NCBI RefSeq assembly: GCF_014384995.1
Contig: NZ_JACRSY010000029.1
Coordinates: forward strand, 1-39,828
Reading direction: 5' to 3'
DNA length: 39,828 nucleotides
Origin: Zhenhengia yiwuensis
GTDB taxonomy: Bacteria; Bacillota; Clostridia; Lachnospirales; Cellulosilyticaceae
Each line of letters opens with the position of its first letter. Positions within the stretch are counted from its first letter, which is position 1. A model generated the notes under the pieces. It saw nothing but the letters and a program-made list of their open reading frames with translations. It did not search any database and was not told where the DNA came from. Shown piece by piece: positions 16,112 to 24,768 of this stretch. The position numbers and the translations under genes are program-made.

Positions 16112-17311
16112 ATGGGTTTTATGGAAGTAAAGGAAGCTGCAAAAAATTATGAAGGTGCTATGACAAAATTTTTAAGAGATTTGATTGCTATTCCAGGAGA
16201 AAGTTGTAGGGAAGAAGGCGTTATAAAGCGTATTACAAAGGAAATGATAGAACTGGGATTTGATAGGGTAGATATTGACCCTATGGGTAATGTGTTAGGC
16301 TATATAGGAAAAGGTGAGAAGTTAATTGCTTATGATGCACATATTGACACTGTTGGTATTGGAGAAAGAAGTAACTGGACTTTTGATCCTTATGAAGGAT
16401 ATGAAACAGAAGAAGAAATTGGAGGGCGTGGTGCATCTGACCAATTAGGTGGTATTGTCTCAGCCGTTTACGGTGCAAAAATTATGAAAGATTTAGGACT
16501 TCTCCCAGAGCAATATAGCATACTTGTAACAGGAACAGTACAAGAGGAAGACTGTGATGGGCTATGCTGGCAGTACATTATTCAAGAAAGTCAGATTAAA
16601 CCCGAATTTGTAGTGATTACAGAGCCTACTGATGGTAATATCTATAGAGGTCAAAGAGGTCGTATGGAAATTCGTGTAGAAGTAAAAGGTATTTCTTGTC
16701 ACGGTTCCGCACCAGAAAGAGGAGATAATGCTATTTATAAAATGGCAGAAATTATTAATGAGGTAAGAGCACTGAATGATAAGTTACATGTAGATCCATT
16801 CTTAGGTAAAGGTACCTTAACTGTTTCTCAATCTTTTTATAATTCTCCATCACGTTGTGCAGTAGCAGATATGAGTGCTATTTCTATAGATAGAAGGCTA
16901 ACAGCAGGAGAAACTTATGAAATGGCACTAGAGGAGATTCGTAAGCTTCCTTCCGTTCAAAAATATCAAGCAGAAGTCACTATGTATAAATATGACAGGC
17001 CGAGTTGGACAGAGCTTATTTATCCAACAGATTGCTATTTCCCAGCCTGGGTCCTTCCCGAGGAGCACCCAGCGGCGCAGGCAGCAGTAGCTTCTTATAA
17101 AGGTATGTATGGAGAGCCTTTAGTAGATAAATGGACATTCTCTACAAATGGTGTTTCTATAATGGGACGCTTTGGTATTCCTTGTATTGGATTTGGTCCA
17201 GGAAAAGAATGTGAAGCTCATGCACCAAATGAAAAAACATGGAAAGCTGACCTTGTAAAATGTGCAGCAGTCTATGCAATGATGCCAACGCTTTACTACC
17301 AAAATCTTTAA
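16112..17311 (+). CDS. ygeY: YgeY-type M20 family hydrolase
   Basis: This 399-residue zinc peptidase/deacylase of the M20 (ArgE/DapE) family belongs to the YgeY subgroup tied to selenium-dependent purine metabolism. Metal and catalytic residues are present: H77 and D79 (AYDAHIDTVG), D110 (GRGASDQLGG), the TVQEED glutamates near 145, and a distal His (ECEAHAPNEK). It probably hydrolyses an N-acyl or carbamoyl intermediate between ring opening and diaminopropionate (inference). It has a GGGGG ribosome site and a 13-bp gap from ygeX. Confidence 0.92.
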   Translation: MGFMEVKEAAKNYEGAMTKFLRDLIAIPGESCREEGVIKRITKEMIELGFDRVDIDPMGNVLGYIGKGEKLIAYDAHIDTVGIGERSNWTFDPYEGYETEEEIGGRGASDQLGGIVSAVYGAKIMKDLGLLPEQYSILVTGTVQEEDCDGLCWQYIIQESQIKPEFVVITEPTDGNIYRGQRGRMEIRVEVKGISCHGSAPERGDNAIYKMAEIINEVRALNDKLHVDPFLGKGTLTVSQSFYNSPSRCAVADMSAISIDRRLTAGETYEMALEEIRKLPSVQKYQAEVTMYKYDRPSWTELIYPTDCYFPAWVLPEEHPAAQAAVASYKGMYGEPLVDKWTFSTNGVSIMGRFGIPCIGFGPGKECEAHAPNEKTWKADLVKCAAVYAMMPTLYYQNL

Positions 17312-17329
17312 ATAAAAAGGAGAGAAAAC

Positions 17330-18523
17330 ATGAATACATTTGAAGCTGTACTTAAAAAATTAGAACAGTTACATTTTAGAAATATGTATCAAAATGATTT
17401 CTTTTTAACTTGGGAAAAAAGCTTTGAAGAATTAGAAGCTGTTTTTACAGTAGCAGACAGCTTACGTTATTTAAGAAGTCAAAATATCTCTACACGCCTG
17501 TTTGATAGCGGACTAGGTATTTCATTATTTAGAGATAATTCAACACGTACACGTTTTAGTTTTGCCTCTGCTTGTAACCTATTAGGGCTTGAAGTACAGG
17601 ATTTAGATGAAGGTAAATCCCAGATTGCACATGGTGAAACAGTACGTGAAACAGCTAATATGATTTCTTTTATGGCAGATGTTATAGGTATTCGTGATGA
17701 TATGTACATTGGTAAGGGTAATGCCTATATGCATGAAGTAGCTGATGCTGTTGAAGAAGGATTTAGAAAAGGTGTTCTAGAACAACGCCCAACGCTTGTA
17801 AACCTACAATGTGATATTGATCATCCTACACAGGCTATGGCAGACATGCTTCATATTATTCATGAATTTGGTGGCATTGAAAACTTAAAAGGTAAAAAGA
17901 TTGCCATGACATGGGCGTATTCTCCTTCTTATGGTAAGCCATTATCTGTACCACAAGGTATTATAGGGCTTATGACACGTATGGGTATGGATGTAGTGCT
18001 TGCTCATCCAGAGGGTTATGAGATCATGAGTGACGTAGAGGAGTTAGCTAAAAAACAGGCTAAAGAGTCAGGTGGTTCTTTTACTAAGACCCATTCTATG
18101 GCAGAAGCTTTTAAAGATGCAGATATTGTTTATCCAAAGAGCTGGGCACCTTACCAGGCTATGGAAGTACGTACAGACTTATATGGTAAAGGTGATATGG
18201 AAGGCATTTATAAGCTTGAGCAAGAGCTCCTTATGCAAAATGCACAGCATAAGGATTGGGAATGTACAGAAGAGCTTATGGCAACTACAAAGAATGGCAA
18301 AGCACTTTATATGCATTGCTTACCGGCTGATATCTCAGGTGTAAGTTGCAAAGAAGGAGAAGTAGCTGCAAGTGTCTTTGATCGTTATCGTGATGAACTT
18401 TATAAAGAAGCATCTTTTAAGCCTTATATTATTGCAGCCATGATTTTTCTTGCCAAAGTAGGGGATCCAGTAGCTGTACTTAGAAAACTTGAAAAAGAAA
18501 GAAAAGACCGTTTGTATAAATAG
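17330..18523 (+). CDS. ygeW: Knotted carbamoyltransferase YgeW
   Basis: This 397-residue aspartate/ornithine-carbamoyltransferase superfamily member is of the YgeW type. It has the carbamoyl-phosphate loop FRDNSTRTRFSF (STRTR at 71-75), a conserved MHCLPADISG motif near 333, and a C-terminal extension (KPYIIAAMIFLAKVGDP). Acting in the catabolic direction it would phosphorolyse a carbamoylated intermediate to give carbamoyl phosphate, which ArcC, encoded next, turns into ATP. Its natural substrate has long been unclear. AGGAG precedes ATG 17330. Confidence 0.93.
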   Translation: MNTFEAVLKKLEQLHFRNMYQNDFFLTWEKSFEELEAVFTVADSLRYLRSQNISTRLFDSGLGISLFRDNSTRTRFSFASACNLLGLEVQDLDEGKSQIAHGETVRETANMISFMADVIGIRDDMYIGKGNAYMHEVADAVEEGFRKGVLEQRPTLVNLQCDIDHPTQAMADMLHIIHEFGGIENLKGKKIAMTWAYSPSYGKPLSVPQGIIGLMTRMGMDVVLAHPEGYEIMSDVEELAKKQAKESGGSFTKTHSMAEAFKDADIVYPKSWAPYQAMEVRTDLYGKGDMEGIYKLEQELLMQNAQHKDWECTEELMATTKNGKALYMHCLPADISGVSCKEGEVAASVFDRYRDELYKEASFKPYIIAAMIFLAKVGDPVAVLRKLEKERKDRLYK

Positions 18524-18548
18524 AAAGCTTTGTTAGGGAGGGATGCAT

Positions 18549-19481
18549 ATGGCAAAAAGAATCGTTATTGCCTTAGGGGGAAATGCTTTAGGTAACAATT
18601 TAGCAGAGCAGATGATAGCTGTTAAGCATACAGCAAAAGCCATTGCAGACTTAGTAGAGGAGGGCTATGAGATTATTTTATCTCATGGCAATGGTCCACA
18701 AGTTGGAATGATTAATCTAGCAATGGGAGAAGTGCATAAATCTAATCCAGATACTTGCGTGATTCCTATGTCTGTTTGTGTAGCTATGAGTCAAGGTTAT
18801 ATTGGTTATGATCTTCAAAATGCTGTAAGAGAAGAGTTACTTAATAGAGGTATACAAAAATCAGTTGTTACACTTATTACACAAGTAGAAGTAGATGAAA
18901 AAGACCCAGCCTTCTTACATCCTACTAAGCCTATTGGTAGATTTATGACCAAGGAAGAAGCAGATCTTTTGGTGAAAAAAGGATACAGTGTGATGGAAGA
19001 TGTAGGTAGAGGTTATAGAAGAGTGATTGCTTCTCCTAAACCTATACGTATTGTAGAAATAGAAACAGTTAAGGCACTAGCAGATGCAGGGCAAGTTGTT
19101 ATTGCATCAGGAGGTGGGGGTATACCTGTAGTAGCACATGGTAATCATTTATCCGGTGTAGGCGCTGTCATTGATAAAGATTTTGCAAGCTGTGAAATGG
19201 CTAAAGCTGTTCATGCAGATTGCCTTATTATTTTAACAGCAGTGGAGAAAGTAGCTGTTAACTTTGGGAAATCTAATGAAAAATGGCTTGATACACTCTC
19301 AGTAGCTGAGGCTGAAAAGTACATTGCAGAAAACCAGTTCGCTCCTGGATCTATGCTACCTAAGGTAGAGGCAGCTACTAATTTTGCAAGATCAAAGGAA
19401 GGAAGATATACACTTATTACTTTACTTGAAAAAGCAAAAGCAGGCATAAGAGGAGAAACTGGAACAAGGATTAAACTTTAG
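18549..19481 (+). CDS. arcC: Carbamate kinase
   Basis: This 310-residue carbamate kinase makes ATP from carbamoyl phosphate and ADP. Motifs are IALGGNALG at the start, LSHGNGPQVG, ASGGGGIPVV and FAPGSMLPKVEAA, all as in ArcC. ATG 18549 is chosen because AGGGAGG lies about seven bases upstream; the in-frame ATG at 18543 is almost inside that site. It follows ygeW by 25 bp, pairing the carbamoyl-phosphate producer and the ATP-yielding step. Confidence 0.95.
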   Translation: MAKRIVIALGGNALGNNLAEQMIAVKHTAKAIADLVEEGYEIILSHGNGPQVGMINLAMGEVHKSNPDTCVIPMSVCVAMSQGYIGYDLQNAVREELLNRGIQKSVVTLITQVEVDEKDPAFLHPTKPIGRFMTKEEADLLVKKGYSVMEDVGRGYRRVIASPKPIRIVEIETVKALADAGQVVIASGGGGIPVVAHGNHLSGVGAVIDKDFASCEMAKAVHADCLIILTAVEKVAVNFGKSNEKWLDTLSVAEAEKYIAENQFAPGSMLPKVEAATNFARSKEGRYTLITLLEKAKAGIRGETGTRIKL

Positions 19482-19505
19482 AGGCTTAGCCTGGGGAGGG
19501 GAAGT

Positions 19506-20846
19506 ATGCACTTAAAACGTAGTAGTGATCAAGAACTTATTTACCAGTTAGATGGAAGACCAAGTTTAGGGGTAGCTGTGCCACTAGGACTTCAGCATGT
19601 TCTGGCCATGTTTACGGGTAACTTAGCACCTATTTTAATTGTCGCAGGCATTGCTGGGGTTCCTATGGAGGAACGTGTACTGATGATTCAATGTGCTATG
19701 CTAGTATCTGGACTTACCACATTTGTTCAACTTTATCCTATTAAATTTGGAAATAAGTTTCAAATTGGAGCAGGCCTTCCTATTGTAATGGGAACAGCAT
19801 TTGCTTTTGTACCAACCTTATCTACCATTGCAGCAGCTTATGGATTGCCGGCTGTTTTTGGTGGTATTTTGGTAGGTGCCATTGTTGAGATTATTATGGG
19901 TTTACTTATTAAACCTTCACAAAAAATTATTTCTCCTGTTGTGATTGGTGCAGTATTGGTAACTATTGGTATTAAATTATTAGGTATTGGTGCAAATTAT
20001 TTTGCAGGTGGGGTAGGCGCAGCAGATTTCGGTTCATGGGAAAATCTATTTCTTGGATCTACTGTATTTTTAGCCATTATACTTCTTCAACACTTTGCAA
20101 AAGGTATGCTGAAAGTAGTTGCTATTTTAATTGGGCTGGTTGTAGGCTTTATTATGGCTATACTTATGGGAAAAGTAGATTTTACACCTGTTTTAAATGC
20201 TAATTGGTTTATGCTACCCATGCCTTTACATTTCAAGCCTGAATTTAGGATAGATGCCATTGTTGCTTTTGCTGCTGTTTATATTGTATCAGGACTCGAA
20301 ACATTAGGTAATACAAGTGGTATTACAATGGCTGCTTTTAATAGAGAAGCAACAGCCTCAGAAAATTCAGGAGCACTTTTAGCAGATGCGATTGGTTCAC
20401 AGTTAGCAGGACTTTTTAATTGTATGCCTAATACAGCTTTTGGGCAAAATGCAGGGATTATTGCGATGACAAAAGTAGTTAACAAATTCTGTATTGCTAC
20501 AGGGGCAGCTGTTCTGGTCTTAGCAAGTGTTATGCCTAAAGTAGGTGCTATTTTTGCAGCACTTCCTTCTAGTGTGCTAGGAGGTGCTGTTATAACGGTA
20601 TTTGGTATGATTTTAGTAAATGGCTTTAAAATGATTGCACAAGCTGGTTTTTCTGAGGGGAATGTAAAAGTGCTTTCTATTACTTTTGCAGTAGGGTATG
20701 GTTTGACAGCTGTGACAGAAATTATTGGTAAATTCCCAACATTTTTACAGTTTGTATTTGGTGATGCAGTAGCAAGTGTATGTATTGTAGGAATGGTTAC
20801 AAATATTGCCTTCAATCTAATAGGAAAGAAAAAACAAACGAGGTGA
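19506..20846 (+). CDS. NCS2 uracil/xanthine permease
   Basis: This 446-residue inner-membrane transporter of the nucleobase-cation symporter-2 family has about 14 hydrophobic segments. It opens LGLQHVLAMFTGNLAP, matching the conserved first helix with its QH motif, and contains the family signature QNAGIIAMTK near residue 320. Context indicates uptake of xanthine, urate or a related purine. A GGGGAGGGG stretch precedes ATG 19506. The subfamily (xanthine/urate rather than uracil) is suggested by the operon, not proved by residues. Confidence 0.92.
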   Translation: MHLKRSSDQELIYQLDGRPSLGVAVPLGLQHVLAMFTGNLAPILIVAGIAGVPMEERVLMIQCAMLVSGLTTFVQLYPIKFGNKFQIGAGLPIVMGTAFAFVPTLSTIAAAYGLPAVFGGILVGAIVEIIMGLLIKPSQKIISPVVIGAVLVTIGIKLLGIGANYFAGGVGAADFGSWENLFLGSTVFLAIILLQHFAKGMLKVVAILIGLVVGFIMAILMGKVDFTPVLNANWFMLPMPLHFKPEFRIDAIVAFAAVYIVSGLETLGNTSGITMAAFNREATASENSGALLADAIGSQLAGLFNCMPNTAFGQNAGIIAMTKVVNKFCIATGAAVLVLASVMPKVGAIFAALPSSVLGGAVITVFGMILVNGFKMIAQAGFSEGNVKVLSITFAVGYGLTAVTEIIGKFPTFLQFVFGDAVASVCIVGMVTNIAFNLIGKKKQTR

Positions 20847-20850
20847 TGCT

Positions 20851-22224
20851 ATGTCTTACTTGATTAAAGGCGGTATTATCGCAGAGCAAAACCGATATAC
20901 ACCTGTAGATATACTTGTTGAAGGAAACGTTATAAAAAAAATAGGTAAGATTGATAAGGCAGACCACATACTTGATGCAAGTGGCATGATTCTGTTTCCA
21001 GGCTTTATAGATGCACATACGCATTTAGATATGGATACTGGAATGGCCCATACAGCTGATGACTTTGAATCGGGCACAAAAGCAGCACTCATACAAGGGA
21101 CAACAAGCATTATAGACTTTGCTACCCAAAATAAAGGTGAAACCCTTATAAATGCTTTAGAAAATTGGCGTCATAAAACAGATGAAAAGTGCAGTTGTGA
21201 CTATGGTTTTCATATGGCTATTACAGAGTGGAATAATGAAATAAAAAGTGAGCTACTTACTATGCGAGAATCAGGCATTACATCTTTTAAACTGTATATG
21301 GCGTATGATGCTTTAAGATTAGATGATGGGGCTATTTATGAAATTCTAAAGAGTGCTAAAAACTTAGGAGGATTAGTGGGCGTACATTGTGAAAATGGAG
21401 ATCTCATTAAGGCATATACAAAAATGCTACTTGAGCAAGAGCAAAGGACCCCTTCAGCACATCCCTTATCTAGGCCAGATATGATAGAAGCTGAAGCAAT
21501 CAGTCGATTTTTAGATATTGCTTATATGGTAGATGTTCCAGTGCATATTGTACATTTGAGTACACAAAAAGGATTGGAATGTATAAGAAGAGCTAGAAAA
21601 AGGGGGCAAAGAGTTTATGTAGAAACATGTCCACAGTATCTACTTTTAGATGAAAAACTGTATCACTTAAAGCAGTTTGAAAGCGCCAAGTATGTATTAT
21701 CACCACCTCTTAGAAGTAAACAAGATCAAGAAGCCTTATGGGAAGGTATTCAAGAAGGAGAAATCCAGACAATCAGTACAGATCATTGTGCTTTTAACTT
21801 TGAAAGTCAGAAAAAATTAGGGATTGATGATTTCACTCAAATTCCAAATGGTATACCTGGGATTGAACATAGGCCACAACTTATTTATAGCTATGGTGTA
21901 ACAAAAGGACGTTTAAGTTTGCAGGAAATGGCACATTTACTCAGTACGCATGCAGCACAACTTTTTGGCATGTATCCTCAAAAAGGTACTTTAGCTGTAG
22001 GTAGCGATGCAGATATTGTTGTATGGAATCCGGGTTATAGGGGGGGGATTTCTGCTAAAACGCAGTTACAGCATGTAGATTATACACCATATGAAGGATT
22101 TAAAGTTATTGGCCGAGCCGAACACGTCTTCTTAAGAGGTATGCACGTGGTAGAAGAAGGTAGAATAGTTGAGGAAAAGAAAGGTCGCTATATTTTCAGA
22201 AAACCACCTTTAAATATGAAATAA
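20851..22224 (+). CDS. hydA: Dihydropyrimidinase / D-hydantoinase
   Basis: This 457-residue cyclic amidohydrolase opens hydantoin- or dihydropyrimidine-type rings. The binuclear site is complete: H56 and H58 (DAHTHLDMDTG), the carboxylated lysine K147 (TSFKLYMAYD), H179 (GVHCENGD), VHIVHLST, and the Asp in STDHCAF. ATG 20851 has GAGGTG upstream and lies four bases after the permease gene. In this cluster (hyuA in other species) it likely hydrolyses a five-membered ring derived from purines. It is the last gene of the rightward operon, followed by a terminator. Confidence 0.94.
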   Translation: MSYLIKGGIIAEQNRYTPVDILVEGNVIKKIGKIDKADHILDASGMILFPGFIDAHTHLDMDTGMAHTADDFESGTKAALIQGTTSIIDFATQNKGETLINALENWRHKTDEKCSCDYGFHMAITEWNNEIKSELLTMRESGITSFKLYMAYDALRLDDGAIYEILKSAKNLGGLVGVHCENGDLIKAYTKMLLEQEQRTPSAHPLSRPDMIEAEAISRFLDIAYMVDVPVHIVHLSTQKGLECIRRARKRGQRVYVETCPQYLLLDEKLYHLKQFESAKYVLSPPLRSKQDQEALWEGIQEGEIQTISTDHCAFNFESQKKLGIDDFTQIPNGIPGIEHRPQLIYSYGVTKGRLSLQEMAHLLSTHAAQLFGMYPQKGTLAVGSDADIVVWNPGYRGGISAKTQLQHVDYTPYEGFKVIGRAEHVFLRGMHVVEEGRIVEEKKGRYIFRKPPLNMK

Positions 22225-22227
22225 AGC

Positions 22228-22268
22228 ATAAGCAGCTGTTGAAAAAGAACACAGCTGCTTATTTTTTA
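22228..22268 (+). terminator. Terminator of the rightward purine operon
   Basis: A perfect 10-bp stem (AAGCAGCTGT, 22230-22239; ACAGCTGCTT, 22251-22260) is followed by ATTTTTTAG. It begins six bases after the hydA stop. Confidence 0.85.
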
Positions 22269-22348
22269 GAAAATATAAAAAAATAGCAGGTAGCTGTATA
22301 AAATCAAGGGGTTAGGCCATACTTTAGAAAAAATATAAGGAGGTTAGT

Positions 22349-22699
22349 ATGAATCAAGTTACTTTATTAGGCAATTTAACAAAGGATCCTGAACTAAAAA
22401 AATCTAAGGATACAGATGTTTCTTACACACAGTTTACTCTAGCAGTACATGAACGTACGAGTAGAAAAGAGAAGAAAACGTATTTTATCGAGGTTGTAGC
22501 TTTTCATAAGCAGGCTGTTTTAATTACTCGTAGTGTTACAAAAGGTCAACAGATCTTAGTGCAAGGCAAAATCGTAACAGATTCCTATATAAATAAAGAA
22601 GGTGAAAAGGTTTATACAACAAAAGTAGTACTAGAAGATTTTTCTCTTACAGGACGTAAGCCAGTACAGAAAGAAGCAAGTGAAGAAGCTGTTTCATAA
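22349..22699 (+). CDS. ssb: Short single-stranded DNA-binding protein paralogue
   Basis: This 116-residue SSB protein has an OB fold (MNQVTLLGNLTKDPEL, YTQFTLAVHE, YFIEVVAFHKQA, GQQILVQGKI) that is complete through residue 105. The usual Gly/Pro-rich linker and acidic DDDIPF-type tip, which recruits partner proteins, are missing; it ends EASEEAVS. It is therefore probably a secondary SSB and not the replicative one. AAGGAGG precedes the ATG. It is monocistronic or paired with the rubrerythrin gene 77 bp downstream. Confidence 0.88.
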   Translation: MNQVTLLGNLTKDPELKKSKDTDVSYTQFTLAVHERTSRKEKKTYFIEVVAFHKQAVLITRSVTKGQQILVQGKIVTDSYINKEGEKVYTTKVVLEDFSLTGRKPVQKEASEEAVS

Positions 22700-22776
22700 C
22701 TTTTTTAGAAGAGTATAAAGTAGAAGTTGCAGGAAATACTAACGGTAGTAAGCATTATTAAAAAGGAGATGAACAA

Positions 22777-23322
22777 ATGAAAAAGTACGTATGTGTCATT
22801 TGTGGTTATATTCATGAAGGTGACATGCCACCGGATGAATGTCCAATTTGTAAAGCACCTGCTAGTAAATTTAACCTAATGGATGATCAGCTCACATGGG
22901 CAGATGAACATCGTATTGGCGTAGCAGATGGTGTAGATCCAGAAGTTATTGAAGCCTTAAGAGCTAATTTCTTAGGTGAATGTAGTGAAGTAGGAATGTA
23001 CTTAGCTATGAGTCGTCAAGCAGATAGAGAAGGCTACCCAGAGGTGGCAGAAGCTTATAAGCGTATTGCTTATGAGGAAGCAGACCATGCAGCTAAATTT
23101 GCAGAACTTTTAGGTGAAGTTGTTAAAGCAGATACCAAAGCAAACTTGCAAGTACGTGTAGATGCAGAGTTTGGTGCATGTGAGGGTAAGAAGAAACTTG
23201 CTACACTTGCTAAACAGCAAAACTTAGATGCTATTCATGATACCGTGCATGAAATGGCTAAAGATGAAGCAAGACATGGATGTGCTTTTAAAGGGTTACT
23301 AGATAGATATTTTAATAAATAA
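22777..23322 (+). CDS. Reverse rubrerythrin
   Basis: This 181-residue non-haem iron peroxidase protects anaerobes from oxygen and peroxide. The rubredoxin-like iron site comes first (C6, C9, C22, C25; CVICG and CPICKAP), followed by the ferritin-like di-iron domain (GECSEVGMY, EEADHAAKF, DEARHG). This is the swapped order that defines reverse rubrerythrins of clostridia. It starts with AAAAAGGAGATG spacing. It is the last host gene before the prophage integrase. Confidence 0.93.
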   Translation: MKKYVCVICGYIHEGDMPPDECPICKAPASKFNLMDDQLTWADEHRIGVADGVDPEVIEALRANFLGECSEVGMYLAMSRQADREGYPEVAEAYKRIAYEEADHAAKFAELLGEVVKADTKANLQVRVDAEFGACEGKKKLATLAKQQNLDAIHDTVHEMAKDEARHGCAFKGLLDRYFNK

Positions 23323-23354
23323 TAATATAATAGTATTTTAATATTTTCAACGGT

Positions 23355-23390
23355 TATAAAGATGTATTATATACATATATCTTTATTTAC
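23355..23390 (+). terminator. Possible terminator after the rubrerythrin gene
   Basis: An AT-rich stem (AAAGAT with ATCTTT around an inner GTAT/ATAC, 23358-23387) is followed by ATTT. It is weak in GC, so the confidence is limited. Confidence 0.35.
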
Positions 23391-23423
23391 CAGTATACGA
23401 AAAAATATGTTTTGTAAATGTTT

Positions 23424-23483
23424 AGTGGGCAAATATGTGGGCGTGTGCAAAAAATATTACTTTATACTTGTCCACTGCCCACT
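23424..23483. other. Inverted and repeated GTGGGC elements by the integrase (possible att/arm sites)
   Basis: AGTGGGCA (23424-23431) and TGCCCACT (23476-23483) form an 8-bp inverted repeat. A further GTGGGC lies at 23437-23442 and a CCACT at 23472-23476. The cluster sits between the host rubrerythrin gene and the integrase stop, where the left attachment site of the prophage is expected. The core att sequence cannot be fixed because the right end of the prophage is outside the window. Confidence 0.35.
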
Positions 23484-24646
23484 TAATCCAATGAGAAGTT
23501 AAGTATTTCAACAGCTTGCTCATCCATACCTCTAGTGATATGTGTATATAACCTTAAGGTGAATTCAAGCTTTGAGTGCCCCAACCTTTCAGAGATATAT
23601 TTAGGGTTAAGTCCTTTTTCTAACAATAGTGTAGCATGTGTATGTCTTAAATTATGCATTTTAAAATGAATATTTAAATCTGATTTACTTACGGCTGAAA
23701 TAAATTTACAACTATCAGTTGTAAGCATTTGTCCATCATCTTTGCAGTTTACAAAGTCATAAACTGTGAGTAATTCTTCAATCTTTGAAGTTTTATCTAG
23801 TATTTTATTAGATTTATATAAATTACCAAAGAATTCTCTATCAAAATCTTGTTTGTTTTTGAGGTTAATGAGGTACTTTTTTAATTCACCATCAAAATAA
23901 ATTTTTCTGTAGCTATTAGGTGTTTTAAGTGTAGTAAAACACCATTTTTTATTTTGTTTTTGTAACTGTTTATTTATGTGTACAACGTTATTTTCAAAAT
24001 CAATATCTTGCCAACGTAAGGCATATATTTCACCAATTCTTAACCCAAGTTTTAAAGCAAGCATAAAAGCGTGAGCATTATTTGTGTGCTCTATTCTGTG
24101 CCAAATTTGTTTTATCTCATCCATTGTATATATTTTTATTTCTGATGTAGATCTATAAGCTTTAGGTGGCTTTATTACCTCTACAACATTTTCAAGCACA
24201 TATTTATTCTTGAGGCCATATTTCCAAAGCACAAGTAAGAAGTTATATATACTTTTAACATAATCATTGCTTAAGCCATCATCTATTAATTTGCTTGTTA
24301 TAAACTTTTGGAGGTCGTTAGCTGCGATATTACTCATTATAATATCACCAAATACATTAACATGATTATTATATAGGCTTTGATAGCGTACAATAGTTGC
24401 ATGTTTTCGTGTGATAGGTGCTTCATATAATATAAATTCTTCAAAAACTTCGTTAAGTGTTATTTTTTTGCTTTCTTTTAACTCACCCTTCTGTATTATT
24501 TCAGCTATAGCAAGTTGCATAGCCTGTTTAGCTTCTTTTTGTGATTTGAAACCACCTTTTTCTTTTTGTTTACGTTTCCCATTAATGGTGCCTAAATCTA
24601 TACGATAAGACCAAGTGCTACCTCGTTGTTTTACGGAACCATTCAT
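23483..24646 (-). CDS. int: Prophage tyrosine integrase
   Basis: This 387-residue site-specific recombinase inserts and excises the prophage. It has an arm-type DNA-binding domain (residues 1-60, YRIDLGTINGKRKQKEKGGF), a SAM-like core-binding domain (65-165) and a catalytic domain with R203 (GLRIGEIYALRW), H331 and R334 (HNLRHTHATL), H357 (LGHSKLEF) and nucleophile Y367. All catalytic residues are present. ATG 24646 has GAGGTG. It points outward toward the host gene, the usual arrangement next to attL. Confidence 0.95.
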   Translation of the reverse strand: MNGSVKQRGSTWSYRIDLGTINGKRKQKEKGGFKSQKEAKQAMQLAIAEIIQKGELKESKKITLNEVFEEFILYEAPITRKHATIVRYQSLYNNHVNVFGDIIMSNIAANDLQKFITSKLIDDGLSNDYVKSIYNFLLVLWKYGLKNKYVLENVVEVIKPPKAYRSTSEIKIYTMDEIKQIWHRIEHTNNAHAFMLALKLGLRIGEIYALRWQDIDFENNVVHINKQLQKQNKKWCFTTLKTPNSYRKIYFDGELKKYLINLKNKQDFDREFFGNLYKSNKILDKTSKIEELLTVYDFVNCKDDGQMLTTDSCKFISAVSKSDLNIHFKMHNLRHTHATLLLEKGLNPKYISERLGHSKLEFTLRLYTHITRGMDEQAVEILNFSLD

Positions 24647-24731
24647 TATATCACCTCTTCTAATTTAATTTGTAAAATAGAAGTGTATAAGATATACTTG
24701 GTTTGGTAGAGGTATATTTTATACACTGTTT

Positions 24732-24768
24732 ATATAAAAGCTTAGTGCTGCAGCACTAGGCTTTTTTG
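24732..24768. terminator. Bidirectional-looking terminator
   Basis: A 10-bp stem with one G-T wobble (24739-24748 with 24753-24762, loop TGCA) is flanked by TTTTTT on the plus side and GCTTTTATA on the minus side. It lies between the ImmA-like gene and the integrase gene, both leftward, so it probably separates the repressor operon from int. Confidence 0.65.

Noticed and set aside
20279..20815. Minus-strand open frame of 178 codons inside the permease gene
   Set aside because: It is antisense to the conserved NCS2 permease; its length reflects codon bias of the membrane protein.
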